Positions 12,201 through 21,511 of a DNA stretch of 64,000 bases are shown one piece after another. This stretch comes from Lytechinus variegatus (lineage: Eukaryota > Echinodermata > Echinoidea > Temnopleuroida > Toxopneustidae). The first letter of the stretch is position 1. Each line of letters opens with the position of its first letter. Location of the stretch: contig NC_054742.1 in the NCBI RefSeq assembly GCF_018143015.1, forward strand, positions 59,900,853-59,964,852. Reading direction: 5' to 3'. The position numbers and the translations under genes were made by a program. The notes under the pieces are model-generated. The model saw nothing but the letters and a program-made list of their open reading frames with translations. It made no database searches and was not told where the DNA came from.

Positions 12201-15200
12201 TTACCTTAAATCCCATTCCTTGAAGTCAAACACTCACTTCTTGAAATTAATAAATTGTATTCAGTCAACCTCACAAAATATCAAAATTTCATTAAACATC
12301 AAGAATATTTTGTATTGTGAACAAAAGGCAATTATTGATATAAAAAGTGGGATCAAGTAAACAGCTTGAAAAAGCCTTCGTCCTCTGGCATACACTAAAT
12401 ACATGGAAAACATTCAGGTGCGACAACAACTTAAAAGGTAAGATCTATAAAGTAGGTGAAAACTTAATCTTACCAACTCTACATCAAGAGATAAACAGGG
12501 ACTGAATTTCTTGGTGAGTTTGATCTTGACGGACTTGGCAGTCTGAGCAGTCTTTAGCGCCCTCACGAGGTCATCAGGATTTACTTCCATGAAGATCTCA
12601 TTGGCATCCTCGGCGATTCCTTCCATACTGAACTCACTGAATATATTCAGCTGAGGAAATTAACAAGTCAAAAAAAAGTAACAACAAAACTTATGCAAAA
12701 GATCATATTATTTATAGATGTTACTGATGAAGGGAGTGTTTCATGAAGCATAAGTCATTTATTTTACTGACGAATTTGTTTTTAGCCAATCAGAGGCAAG
12801 AATCTTAGTAGCTAATATCATTAGACAGAGAAAATCTCTATTTGTTCACAAAATGCTCACCAAGTTGCCAGAAACTTTCTTTTCTATTAAATCTGTCTTT
12901 TTCAAAAAGTGCATAGGAGCAATTCCACAGGTTGGTCCAAGTCATGTAACGTGAGTAACCGACACATTCCAAAGATTTGCGAGGAGCATAATAGAATTTC
13001 CCAAGTTTTGTTTTTATACAAATTACTTTCTTGTGATAAGGAGATGTTTAATTGACAAGCAAAAAAGTCTTTATTTTCAAATGGGGAAGGGGCACACTTC
13101 TCTTTTATCTATTTCAATGGAATTTTTACATTACAAATTTTAATTGTGCCTCTCAAAAGGGGGGCACAAGCCGGCTTTGCCCTCACTGGATCCGCCAGTG
13201 CTATTTTGCATCACTGTCAGTATACATATAACAAAGTTGGCATGTTTTGCTCATGTCCTTTTCCTATTGGAGTCAATGAAAAACACTATGGTCTGTATTC
13301 TGAAACTCGGGTTTAAATTAAACCCTGGTTTAAAGTTGTTTAACTATGGAGAGCCAACTGGGGCACAAAGCCCTAACAGTACACATTCAATTTATTAACT
13401 CATATGATATGACCCAAATTTTTCATAATTGTCTGGGAATGATGAATTAAGTATTTTGAAGTATTTTTCTTCATTATTAAAGCAAATTATCGAACATGTA
13501 ACATATACATAAGAAAAACAAAATTTTTGAATTTTTGGCTCTCCATAATTTTAGCACAGAGTTAGACCATGGTCTAAGACTAAGTTAATCTGACTTCAAA
13601 ATAAGGACCTATGTCAAGTATTTTTTGCACATAATTTATTTCCAAGGTGCAATTAGTAAATGTGAAGCCATGCATAAGAAATAAATATTGCCTCTTATTG
13701 AATTAAAATATTGAGAGCTCATCCATGTACTTCACAAAATTACTTTTGAGAAATTTCATCTTTAAAGCCACAGTGACGAATGATGTCCAAAAAGGTCTAA
13801 TAAAAGAGAACTAAATTTCATCAGAATAAGTTCTAAACCAGGAAATACAGTTCCAAAACTTCATGAAAATTTTTATACAGTACCTGAAAACACAGTAGGC
13901 CCTACATGTACATGAAAATCGCCAACAGATGAGTACCTGGGCGGTATTCTGAACATTGTCTTATCTCTGTATTTTATCTTATCTCAGAGATATGACAAAA
14001 TCGGTATTCTGGTGGATGTCATAACTTTTGTCACAAAAATTGTCATAAATTTTGTCTCTTCTCTTTAGCGCGCACCAAAATTACGCGGCTTTCAATGCGC
14101 ATAATCCTTTAATTCAAGCAAAAGATATGACAAAAGTTATGACAGGGGGTAGCAGTCATAAATTTTGTCATATCTTTTAGTACCAAATATTCCGATACCC
14201 TGCCGACTGAATGTCAAGCAATTAATGATATTATTTAGATTAGATTGTGGTAGTAGTTTCACTCATCATCCATGACAATTTTCAAAATTATTTTTTCATG
14301 CTACAATTAGTTAGGCCCTACATATCAATTCCTCCTCTTTTTCTCTGTTTTTCCTTCTTTTTCTACTTCTCCTCTAACATCCTTCACAGCTCCCTGTCTC
14401 TCTTTGTAATTAAGCGCATCAATATTCGCGTAGTTGCGCGATGCCAGCAACTGCAGTGGGGATACGCCCTACCTGTAACGGGCCTTCCTATTGGCTAGAA
14501 GGGCTCCCACTTGGAACTAACGATGGTTTTGATTGGATTGCTTCCGAAAAGATGGGCGGGAACTTTGAGAGATATGACAGGGAAAAGACAATGTTCAGAA
14601 TACCGATTTGTGACAATCATAGCGATGTCACATCTCGGAGAGATATGACAAAAAATTTATGACAAAAGTTATGACAGTGTTCCAGAATACCACCCCAGGG
14701 TATTGTGGGAATGTACAAATTCATTGGAAGAAAAGCTAGTGCAATGACAAAATTCAATGTTTATTTTGCTGAATACTATTTTTCTACCAAAATCATTAAA
14801 TATTAAATAGATTTGTTTGACATTTCAGCAGATTCTATTAAAATTTATTTTGTAATTGTTACCACAAATGAAAATACCCATATAACGAAATTAATTTTTT
14901 TTTAAAGAGTTATGTAAATACCTAGAGATTTAGATTGCATGTTTGAGCTGAACGACAAATTTCAGATCTAAACATATGAACCAATTCTCTGGGTGCAACC
15001 GTGCAAGCCAGAAAGCATGAGCAAGCAAATAAACTGAAAAGCCTTGGGGGAAGAATAGGCATTTTTCATAATGGCATACACTTGCTCTGCTTAGGTTTGA
15101 TACATGGATAACTTTTGCAAAGTTTGCACAATGAGAATGAAGATCCTGGGTTTGGTCGAATTTGCACTGTCTCAACTTTTATCACATGAGTAAAATTTAA

Positions 15201-18200
15201 TCAGTAAAGACTATAAATGTGTGTGTAAATAAGCCTTTATTAGCAAATTCTGAATGAGTCAATGTCTCCAATGATAATAATAATAATTCCAACATGCTTA
15301 TATAGCGCATATATATCACTGCGTCACTATGCGCTCAATTGGATGTTATTACCCTGGTTGCAGCCTTGCAGCCTTTTCTTCAAGGAATAAATTCCTGCCA
15401 GGTATGTATCTCACCTGGGCTGGGTTGAGTGCAGCACAATGTGGATGAGTTTCATGCAGAAGGTAATTATGTTTCAAAGTCAGAAGACTAATGTAACCCA
15501 CTGGGCAACAACGCTCCATACACTGGGCCAAAAATCAAAAGTCCCTTTATAAATCAAATATAAATGAAAATTCATTTTACTTACATTAATAAAAAAATCA
15601 ATTTTACTTACAGCTTGAAGATCACACCAGAGATGCCCTTTGGAAACTTTATCATTGAGAATGAAATACATCCTGTCTGAAGTTATTCTCAGTACACATA
15701 ACTGAGTCAGTTTGGCTACTGTTCCAGCAACTCCTATAGGAAGGGATAAGAAAAAAAAGAAGAAATAATGATAGCAATATTGTATAATTCAAACAATAAA
15801 AAACAAAAGAAATAGTGAGTGAGGGACATCACTGTCTCATTTGCATTTCACTGAATTGTGCATATGGCTGTTTGAGGAAAATTTAAAATGTCATAACTTT
15901 CTTACTTTACATCCGATTTTGATGAACTTTTTAGCGTTATGCTAGTTTAATTTTTCTCTTTTTATTCAAATCAACTTTTTGTTGGGGTGGACTTGATGTT
16001 TAACTACAGTGTCTATGGAGAAAGGGTGCGCTATTGCACCCTCCTTGATTGCTCCTAAATTTGCTTTTTAATGATCAAAATTTGCTATTTTACTGCAAAT
16101 TTTTCGGAAGGTGGTAACTGGTAAGCTGAATGTATTTAATATGTCAAAAAGCCAAATTTAGGAGTAATCGAGGAAGGTGCACCAGCGCACCCTTTCTATA
16201 GACGCTGTAATTAAGTAGCGATTGTTTGCTCCACCATTACAAGCCCAATGGCCGTCATCGTTCTATTGACGGAGGGGATGACGCAGAGTCAGACAAGTCT
16301 CAGCGGAGCATATTCCTGACAGAAATAGACATATTTATCGGTATAGATCTAGGGCTAATAACAATAACAAAAATGCTAACTTTACTTTGTAAATGATAAA
16401 TGCTAGCTAGGTCTAGGCACTTGTTCACTGCAACCACCCTGCCCGTGGGAAATCTACAAGTAGATCTATGGTATGCTAATGAATGCAGTAGAGAGCAAAT
16501 ACTTAATAAGTTAATTAAAATATCATTTTTGTAACAAAAAATACAAATTTCCATACAGTTGTAATTTATTTTTCATTAGTAACTTGGGGATCATTTTTGT
16601 ATTCTTCAGAGTGCTCAAAATCCTTAGTTTTGTGCATATTTTTGTGTATGCCTCTATTGGTGGAAAGTAAACTTGCAAGAAAATTATTCAATCTCTAATT
16701 TTTAATTTAGAAAAATAATTAAAAGAATTCAATTTACTTAAGAGCCAAGTTGATGAATATAGCTGTAATGGAAACTGACACTAGTGACAGTGTAAAAAAA
16801 AATCAAGCATTTGTCCCCTAGAACAAGAGAAAATAGGCCAAACATTGCTAACCTTATTTCACCATACAGGGAGTAGTAACGGAGAACAAGGTTATGTACC
16901 CCGTTGTTGTGTGTCCGAACAATTGATTTTCAAACAGCCATTTTGAAAATGTAACAGGCAAATCTCATCAATTTTGTGTAAAAAATGTTTAGTCAGACTG
17001 CAGGTCCCAAGAAAGTGGCTTCTTTCATCCAAGTGATATTCATGACTTGAGATGTTTTGCATATTTAATGAGCTTGATGTGGACCAAAACACCTCTTTTC
17101 ATTCGGTCACTGCTGCTCTAATTGTGCATCGAATTTCATAAATTTGATACCATTGTAAAGAAGAATCATTCTTTCAGGTCATGTGTTTGGATTTATTCAA
17201 AGATTTTATAATATAGGTTAAAATTTTGATCTAAAATATGCTACAAAATAAATATTTTCACCTGACAAAAGCTGCTATTTTCACACTTTATTTTTGTTTG
17301 AGCCCAAATGATTTTTATATCATGATAAAGCTGAATATGTATGCTTTGAAATGATATAGGTTTCAAAATAAGAATTGGTTTAATCAGGTCAAGATCACAC
17401 TTTTCATTTGCCAAGTACATAAAGCAGCTTGAAAACAAGAATACTGTACTCTGATTGGTCAAAGAGACCACATAATGGCAAATTCCAACGGTTCCAGTGC
17501 CTGGGTTCGTGGGAAGGTGCACACTTCCCATGTGGTAATCTCCTCAAATACCCCGCGCCTTTTGTTGTTCTGAACCTTATCCAGCCAATCAAAACTCTGG
17601 ATTTCATGCAAGTACAAAATTCAGAAATCTTGTCTTGTATCTTGGTGGGAAAAGTGTGATCTTGACCCAATTAAAAGGTGCCGCATATCAAGAGTGGCAT
17701 TGTGAGAAAGTACAGAAGTTCAGCTTTATGGAGATATCATTGAGGTTCAAAATAAAAAGTTTTGCACAATTTGCAAAAGAAAACCGAGGAAGAAAATTTA
17801 GTTTTGAGGCACATTTTCAGGCCAGTAATTTACTTATTTAACAAAATATTGTATACAAAATAAATGACCAATATGAAAGAGTAACTTTTACTCTATCTGA
17901 TGGTGTTATAATATTTCATTTAACTTGAGGTTAAAACAGGTAAATTCTTAGAGAAAGAAAATCTCACGAATCACAAGATTTTGCAAGGAGGAGGATTCAG
18001 CCACGAGATGATTGGATGGATAAATCTGGCCTTTTTGCTCATTAGCATAGGGACCTGCAGTCTGACTGTGTTAGGCAATCTCCTCAAATACCCCGCGCCT
18101 TTTGTTGTTCTGAACCTTATCCAGCCAATCAAACTCTGGATTTCATGCAAGTACAAAATTCAGAAATCTTGTCTTGTATCTTGGTGGGAAAAGTGTGATC

Positions 18201-19392
18201 TTGACCCAATTAAAAGGTGCCGCATATCAAGAGTGGCATTGTGAGAAAGTACAGAAGTTCAGCTTTATGGAGATATCATTGAGGTTCAAAATAAAAAGTT
18301 TTGCACAATTTGCAAAAGAAAACCGAGGAAGAAAATTTAGTTTTGAGGCACATTTTCAGGCCAGTAATTTACTTATTTAACAAAATATTGTATACAAAAT
18401 AAATGACCAATATGAAAGAGTAACTTTTACTCTATCTGATGGTGTTATAATATTTCATTTAACTTGAGGTTAAAACAGGTAAATTCTTAGAGAAAGAAAA
18501 TCTCACGAATCACAAGATTTTGCAAGGAGGAGGATTCAGCCACGAGATGATTGGATGGATAAATCTGGCCTTTTGCTCATTAGCATAGGGACCTGCAGTC
18601 TGACTGTGTTAGGCAATCTCCTCAAATACCCCGCGCCTTTTGTTGTTCTGAACCTTATCCACCAATCAGAACTCTGGATTTCATGCAAGTACAAAATTTC
18701 AGAAATCTTGTCTTGTATCTTGGTGGGAAAAGTGTGATCTTGACCCAATTAAAAGGTGCCGCATATCAAGAGTGGCATTGTGAGAAAGTACAGAAGTTCA
18801 GCTTTATGGAGATATCATTGAGGTTCAAAATAAAAAGTTTTGCACAATTTGCAAAAGAAAACCGAGGAAGAAAATTTAGTTTTGAGGCACATTTTCAGGC
18901 CAGTAATTTACTTATTTAACAAAATATTGTATACAAAATAAATGACCAATATGAAAGAGTAACTTTTACTCTATCTGATGGTGTTATAATATTTCATTTA
19001 ACTTGAGGTTAAAACAGGTAAATTCTTAGAGAAAGAAAATCTCACGAATCACAAGATTTTGCAAGGAGGAGGATTCAGCCACGAGATGATTGGATGGATA
19101 AATCTGGCCTTTTTGCTCATTAGCATAGGGACCTGCAGTCTGACTGTGTTAGGCAATAAAGAACAAATATTTTTTTGTGTAATATAAAAATGAAGGCTGG
19201 ATATCCAACCCCCCATCCTAATGAATGTCAGGGTCTAACTTAAGACTTTTTTTAAGGCCTAGGGCCTTTTTAGGGGGAATTCTTTTGTCCTCTCCAAATT
19301 CTAATCTTCTAAGCACTAGATCTACATGTACGGTGCTTACTTGTAAATTGCTCGATGGTTCCAATATCAAATATCTTTGCCCTGAAACGCAT
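3142..19392 (-). CDS. HUS1: HUS1 checkpoint clamp subunit, whole gene (8 coding exons)
   Basis: HUS1 is a PCNA-like subunit of the nuclear 9-1-1 clamp (RAD9-HUS1-RAD1). RAD17-RFC loads the clamp at damaged or stalled DNA, where it promotes ATR activation through TopBP1. Eight exons of 52, 122, 177, 108, 75, 100, 123 and 86 nt sum to 843 nt, or 281 codons with the stop, giving 280 residues as in human HUS1. All seven introns are GT-AG with GTAAG-type donors, and the split codons at exon joins 1/2, 6/7 and 7/8 complete correctly. Recognisable family stretches run end to end: the MRFRAKI start, MEGIAEDANEIF, ALKTAQTAKSVKIKLT, THDIPVTVMPR, VDIRKFIHFLSGQQLNPAK and FFLLHEDLSIQY. No stop or frameshift interrupts it, so it looks functional. 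The introns are crowded with repeats but all exon edges are intact. The promoter and UTR limits are not visible to me. Confidence 0.96.
3290..3445. mobile_element. Half of a TTAA foldback MITE (intron 7)
   Basis: The sequence from TTAAGTCCACCCCAAC onward (GGTTGATTTGAAT, then ..AAACAAGCATAA..CTGAAAAT..) is a diverged version of the left half of the complete element at 19505-20114. The inverted partner half is missing. It lies within HUS1 intron 7 (3228-3631). Confidence 0.65.
3632..3754 (-). CDS. HUS1: HUS1 exon 7
   Basis: The exon is 123 nt and encodes residues 212-252 plus one base. It follows acceptor AAACAG and precedes donor GTAAGT (3631-3626). It carries VDIRKFIHFLSGQQLNPAK, the most conserved C-terminal block of HUS1, which supports both the family call and the frame. 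Confidence 0.96.
4572..4668. repeat. 97-nt near-perfect hairpin in HUS1 intron 6
   Basis: Arms 4572-4607 and 4633-4668 are 36-nt inverted repeats with a single mismatch, separated by a 25-nt loop. The arms start AAACTGGGTTCCAAAA. The size resembles a precursor-microRNA hairpin, but the pairing is more perfect than usual for one, so a tiny MITE or an siRNA-producing hairpin is also possible. It is transcribed within HUS1 intron 6 (3755-4758). Confidence 0.85.
4759..4858 (-). CDS. HUS1: HUS1 exon 6
   Basis: The exon is 100 nt and encodes residues 179-211 plus the first base of residue 212. Acceptor CTGAAG ends at 4859 and donor GTAAGT starts at 4758. It contains ANQNGEMRLRVESEQVTVST, aligning with the human ANLDGELNLKIETELVCVTT block in the second PCNA-like domain. 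Confidence 0.95.
5007..7979. mobile_element. IS630/Tc1-like DNA transposon, defective
   Basis: The ends match as inverted repeats over GGTTTTCCAGGTCAAATGTC (left 5009-5028 plus one more base, right reverse complement near 7978-7957). TATA flanks both sides, consistent with a TA-type target. Internal to each end is an array of GGACATTTG/CAAATGTCC motifs spaced about 20-22 bp (left about 5020-5340, right about 7770-7970), probably transposase-binding sites. A broken transposase gene occupies 5361-6377. The rest (6378-7760) holds no gene that I can see, only purine-rich tracts, a short TA run at about 7511-7528 and poly-C near 7550. The element sits in HUS1 intron 5. Confidence 0.8.
5361..6377 (+). 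pseudogene. IS630/Tc1-type transposase, frameshifted
   Basis: DDE-family transposases cut and paste the element DNA. The first segment (5361-5705) is a helix-turn-helix region with LRQGQDYVEVARVLGIKRDT then VPRGGRRHR. The next frame (5690-5944) carries YVDEARFNLWTKRTRGQARR, whose D is encoded near 5819. A third frame (from about 6053) has LFDNARAHG with the second D near 6064, and FLNVVENCFSNWK with the E near 6163, leaving 32 residues between D and E in this damaged copy. Frameshifts near 5700 and 5940, stops near 5990 and 6226, and a final TAG at 6375-6377 show that no intact protein can be made. The upstream in-frame stop at 5358 limits the N-terminus. Confidence 0.85.
8769..8843 (-). CDS. 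HUS1: HUS1 exon 5
   Basis: The exon is 75 nt, phase 0 at both ends, and encodes residues 154-178 (ATICMPPLKVIRTVAERMKN...). Acceptor TTCACAG ends at 8844 and donor GTAAGT starts at 8768. It aligns with the human VSIYLPVLKTMKSVVEKMKN segment. Confidence 0.93.
8945..9112. mobile_element. Foldback MITE (TTTCATAAAGCT family)
   Basis: The left end reads CTGGGAGTCATTTCATAAAG; the right end read backward is CCTGGGTGGGTGCTTCATAAAG. Both continue into CT(A/G)TTCGTA..CTAAGA.CGAC and GACTGGTGA, giving inverted arms of about 50-60 bp. There is no coding potential. It lies in HUS1 intron 4. Confidence 0.75.
9252..10718. mobile_element. Non-autonomous hAT-like element
   Basis: It begins CAGGGTTCCC at 9252 and ends GGGAACCCTG at 10718. 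AGTTTT lies immediately outside each end (9246-9251 and 10719-10724). CAGGG-type ends suggest hAT, but hAT transposases normally duplicate 8 bp, so the 6-bp match may be a decayed 8-bp site. A second copy of the left-end sequence (CAGGGTTCCCCCAGAAATTT) starts at about 10033, showing an internal duplication or a nested shorter copy. ATTCCATGACTTTTC motifs recur at both ends. No transposase is seen. It lies in HUS1 intron 4. Confidence 0.7.
11273..11380 (-). CDS. HUS1: HUS1 exon 4
   Basis: The exon is 108 nt, phase 0, and encodes residues 118-153, including THDIPVTVMPRRQWEEYSEP. Acceptor TTTTTTTCTGTAG ends at 11381 and donor GTAAGT starts at 11272. The segment covers the linker between the two PCNA-like domains (human THDIPIKVIPRKLWKDLQEP). 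Confidence 0.96.
11824..12185. mobile_element. Foldback MITE with repeated GGTC(C/T)AAT motifs
   Basis: The left part (11824-12000) repeats ATTTGGTC(T/C)AAT..CC about every 15-20 bp. The right part (12050-12185) carries the same motif in inverted form (ATTGGA, ATTAGACGAA, ACCGAATGG). Outer ends CCAATTGGTCTAATGCCAAT and ATGAATTGGCAATTTAGCC are roughly complementary. No coding sequence is present. It lies in HUS1 intron 3, with repeated subterminal motifs like those of the 5.0-8.0 kb element. Confidence 0.65.
12474..12650 (-). CDS. HUS1: HUS1 exon 3
   Basis: The exon is 177 nt, phase 0, and encodes residues 59-117. Acceptor AATTTCCTCAG ends at 12651 and donor GTAAGA starts at 12473. It contains MEGIAEDANEIFMEVNPDDL and ALKTAQTAKSVKIKLTKKF, very close to human MEGVSAENNEIYLEL..ALKTAQNARALKIKLT. 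This is the strongest single exon for the HUS1 assignment. Confidence 0.97.
13290..13609. mobile_element. Foldback element, TATGGAGAGCCAA arms
   Basis: TATGGAGAGCCAA (about 13344-13356) and its complement TTGGCTCTCCATA (about 13535-13547) are inverted. They sit inside weaker arms running out to TCTGTATTCTGAAACTCGGG on the left and TCTGACTTCAAAATAAGGAC on the right. No coding sequence. It is in HUS1 intron 2. Confidence 0.55.
13936..14700. mobile_element. Foldback element, GGTATTCTG/TATGACAAAA family
   Basis: The ends CCTGGGCGGTATTCTGAAC (13936) and, reversed from 14700, CCCTGGGGTGGTATTCTGGAAC are inverted repeats. Multiple copies of GACAAAA.TTATGAC and of (A/G)GAGATATGAC fill both arms. The centre holds a GCGCG-containing stretch at about 14068-14100 and another at 14425-14440. 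No transposase is seen. It is in HUS1 intron 2. Confidence 0.6.
15271..15517 (-). mobile_element. tRNA-derived SINE, second copy, B box lost
   Basis: Read on the minus strand it starts GGAGCGTTGTTGCCCAGTGGG, shares CTGCACTCAACCCAG and the following body with the copy at 2122-2407, and ends in TATATAAGCATGTTGGAATT then an ATT-repeat tail at about 15290-15271. The part that should hold the B box is missing (CTGACTTTGAAACATAATTA), so this copy is probably transcriptionally dead. Confidence 0.75.
15612..15733 (-). CDS. HUS1: HUS1 exon 2
   Basis: The exon is 122 nt: two bases complete Arg18, then residues 19-58. Acceptor CTTCCTATAG ends at 15734 and donor GTAAGT starts at 15611. It encodes VAGTVAKLTQLCVLRITSDR and MYFILNDKVSKGHLWCDLQ, aligning with human IAKLAKTCTLRISPDKLNFI. 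Confidence 0.95.
15765..15998. mobile_element. Right half of a TTAA foldback MITE
   Basis: The sequence from ATTGTATAATTCAAAC to GGGGTGGACTTGATG matches the right half of the 19505-20114 element, including TCAACTGTCTCATTTGCAT-like and TCCGATTTTGATGA blocks. The left half is absent. Its terminal TTAA (15999-16002) is also the left TTAA of the next element. Confidence 0.75.
16003..16210. mobile_element. 208-bp MITE flanked by TTAA
   Basis: TTAA lies at 15999-16002 and 16211-16214. The inverted arms are about 65 bp and contain ACAG(T/C)GTCTAT, GAAAGGGTGCGC and CTCCTAAATTT. The TTAA target suggests a piggyBac-type mobiliser. No ORF is present. Confidence 0.8.
16415..16905. repeat. Diverged duplicate of 20165-20695
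   Basis: From GCACTTGTTCACTGCAACCA to GAACAAGGTTAT the segment aligns along its length with 20165-20695, with many substitutions and small indels. Shared landmarks are TTTATTTTTCATTAGTAACT, CAAGCATTTGTCC and AAGAGAAAATA. One copy is in HUS1 intron 1, the other upstream of exon 1. Confidence 0.7.
17388..17460. repeat. Inverted partial copy of the 540-bp repeat
   Basis: GTCAAGATCACACTTTTC..CCAAGTACAT..TGATTGG is the diverged reverse complement of the block at about 17575-17668 inside the first 540-bp unit. It implies that the ancestral element was a foldback before its right part was amplified. Confidence 0.55.
17537..19154. repeat. Three tandem copies of a 540-bp repeat
   Basis: Units at 17537-18076 (540 bp), 18077-18614 (538) and 18615-19154 (540) are nearly identical from about 60 bp in; most differences are 1-base indels and changes near CCAGCCAATCAAA. 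Each starts AATCTCCTCAAATACCCCGC, and copies 2 and 3 are preceded by GTGTTAGGCA. Each contains the same 68-codon open frame, which I read as a by-product of the repeat, with no family match that I recognise. The array ends about 190 bp before HUS1 exon 1, within intron 1. Confidence 0.9.
19341..19392 (-). CDS. HUS1: HUS1 exon 1 (start codon)
   Basis: ATG at 19392-19390 opens MRFRAKIFDIGTIEQFT, matching human MKFRAKIVDGACLNHFT. Donor GTAAGC starts at 19340. The trailing base A joins GA of exon 2 to make Arg18. This was the only start found that matches the family N-terminus in phase with exon 2. Confidence 0.93.
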
Positions 19393-19504
19393 GTTGTCTC
19401 AACATTTATACTTCTTCTAGAAATCCAGGGAGCAATAACTGATATACAGAAGTGATAGTTGACTCTGAAAAAGACTGTCAATAATAGAAAATGAAGTCTG
19501 TTAA

Positions 19505-20114
19505 AGGACAAGTCCACCCCAACAAAAAGTTGATTTGAATAAAATTAAAAAGACAAAAATCTAACAAGCATAACTGAAAATTTAATCAAAATCGGACGTA
19601 AAATAAGAAAGTTGACATTTAAAAATTTCGCTTAATTTCACAGTTATATGCACTTCCTATTTGATATGCAAATGAGGAGACTGATGACATCATCCACTCA
19701 CCATTTCTTTTGTATCTTATTATGAAATATTTGAATTTTCTTCCTATTGTCAAGTGAAACAATGATTAATTCCTCTCTGAACATGTGGAACTAACATTGT
19801 TTGATACTATATGGTTCAGTCAAGTTGGTCCTTATTGTCAAATCTGTAAAAAAATGAAACAGGCCTATATTGTATAATTCAAACGATAAAAAAACAAACT
19901 AAAAAAATAATGAGGGATATCTCATCAACTGTCTCATTTGCATGTCAGAGTTGTGCATACAGTGTATCGCTGTTTTTTGAAAAATAAGCGAAACTTTAAA
20001 ATGTCAATGTTTCTTATTTTACATCCGATTTTGATGAAAGTAATTTCAGCGTTGTGCTTGTTTGATTTTTCTCTTTTTATTCAAATCAACAATTTTCCTG
20101 GGTGGACTTGACCT
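19505..20114. mobile_element. Complete 610-bp TTAA foldback MITE
   Basis: TTAA flanks it at 19501-19504 and 20115-20118. The ends AGGACAAGTCCACCC and, reversed, AGGTCAAGTCCACCC begin inverted arms of about 200 bp containing GTTGATTTGAATAAAA, CATCAAAATCGGA-like and ATGCAAATGAGGAGAC-like blocks. The centre has no ORF. Half copies are at 3290-3445 and 15765-15998. The TTAA duplication points to piggyBac-type mobilisation. It lies just upstream of HUS1 exon 1 and could overlap its promoter. Confidence 0.85.
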
Positions 20115-20164
20115 TTAATGACAATGTTGTTAGTGTTAATATTCAAAATAAGGAATAAAAACAG

Positions 20165-20695
20165 CACTTGTTCACTACAACCATCCTGCCTAGCTGTAGG
20201 GAATCTGCAGGGAGGACTATGGTATGCCAATGCTGTATTGAGCACACACTTTTAATAAAGAAATCATTAAAATATCACTTTTGTGACCAAAATTACTAAT
20301 TTCCATAGGGCCTACAGTTGCAATTTATTTTTCATTAGTAACTTGGGAATAATTTTTGTATTCACCAGAGCGCTCAAAAACTTGAATTTTTGGCATATTT
20401 TTGTATACGCCCTCTATTGATTGATGGATAGTAATATGGCAAGAAAATTTTCATTTTTCTAATCTACTATCTAGATTTTTAATTAAGAAAAAATAATTTA
20501 AAGAATCAAATTTACATAAGAGCCAAGTTAAATGATGAATAGCTGTATTGGAACCTAATAGTGTAAGAAAATCAAGCATTTGTCCGATAGAAAAAGAGAA
20601 AATAAGCCAAAATTGCCACCCTTATATTTTGCCACACATGCTGACAATTGAATGGCTGATGTAATTGTAACCGAGATCGAGAACAAGGTTATATC
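20165..20695. repeat. Diverged duplicate of 16415-16905
   Basis: This is the partner of the intron 1 segment; see that entry for shared landmarks. Here too a TTAA MITE right end lies just to the left, so the duplicated block may span the MITE plus this segment. Confidence 0.7.
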
Positions 20696-20699
20696 AATA

Positions 20700-21438
20700 A
20701 CCTTGTTCATTGAATGAGTGAAAAACAGTTATTATAAAGCTAACTATGCAGACAAACAGTGTAGAACATCAAACTTTCAGAATAATAGTAGAAGGAAATT
20801 ATTAAACATCAAACTTGAAAGTAAGCAAAAATCTGTAATCTGCAATGTACAAGCATGAACACCCCTCGTACTGTAATTAATGATTTTACACACGTGTTAT
20901 TCGAATATATTGAACACGAAAACGTGTTATCACCCGTTTCTGTAGTACGGTAGCGGTACGGTACCGCCATGACCGTAGGCCTACACAGAAACGTATCATC
21001 ATCAATAACGGAAATGCCATCCTCCCAATGAAGTTCATATCAACATTTTAATTCTAGGACTTTCATCAACTATCAAAATACTAAAATCAACAGCATTATT
21101 GAACTTGATCGTAAATGAATTTAAATGGTACCTACATACAAGTCAAGGCAAAAATATATTCGGTAGCTACATCCTACAACCACAAAAATCAAATAAACCG
21201 CGAAAAGGTCTAGCGCCATCTTCTGACATCCTACGACCTACGTTCAAAGTGTAGAATGGTGTAAAATGATGTAAAACTGACAGTGAATAATCTTAATTTA
21301 TCAAATTACTAAACTCACTACACAACCCTTTGCAAAATGAGTCATATCTTTGGTCAGAAGTCGTCCAAATATAAAAAAATTGACTCTACAACTGTTATCA
21401 AATATTATAACAAATGCGACGTCCCCGCACGGCTGTCA
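20700..21438. other. Upstream of HUS1, no gene seen
   Basis: No exon or RNA gene is visible. A short palindromic GC patch, GCGGTACGGTACCGCC, lies at about 20953-20968. Any HUS1 promoter should lie between here and 19392, but no clear core element was found. Confidence 0.4.
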
Positions 21439-21511
21439 GACCCTGTGGCCTAATGGATAAGGTGTCAGCCTCCGGAGCTGAAGATTGTGGGTTCGAGTCC
21501 CATCAGGGTCG
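21439..21511 (+). tRNA. tRNA-Arg (CCG)
   Basis: A 73-nt cloverleaf with acceptor stem GACCCTG/CAGGGTC, discriminator G, D-arm TGGCCTAATGGATAAGG, anticodon stem TCAGC/GCTGA and loop CTCCGGA with anticodon CCG at 21472-21474. The T arm is GTGGGTTCGAGTCCCAT with a perfect B box GGTTCGAGTCC. There is no intron. It closely resembles animal tRNA-Arg-CCG and reads CGG codons. A short T run near 21524-21528 may terminate Pol III. It diverges from HUS1 about 2 kb away. Confidence 0.96.

Noticed and set aside
17635..18919. Identical 68-codon ORF repeated three times
   Set aside because: It lies inside the recently triplicated 540-bp repeat, so identity is explained by DNA copying. No known family or splice context was recognised.
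19218..19517. 99-codon minus-strand ORF overlapping HUS1 exon 1
   Set aside because: It reads a different frame from the one giving MRFRAKI and has no family match.
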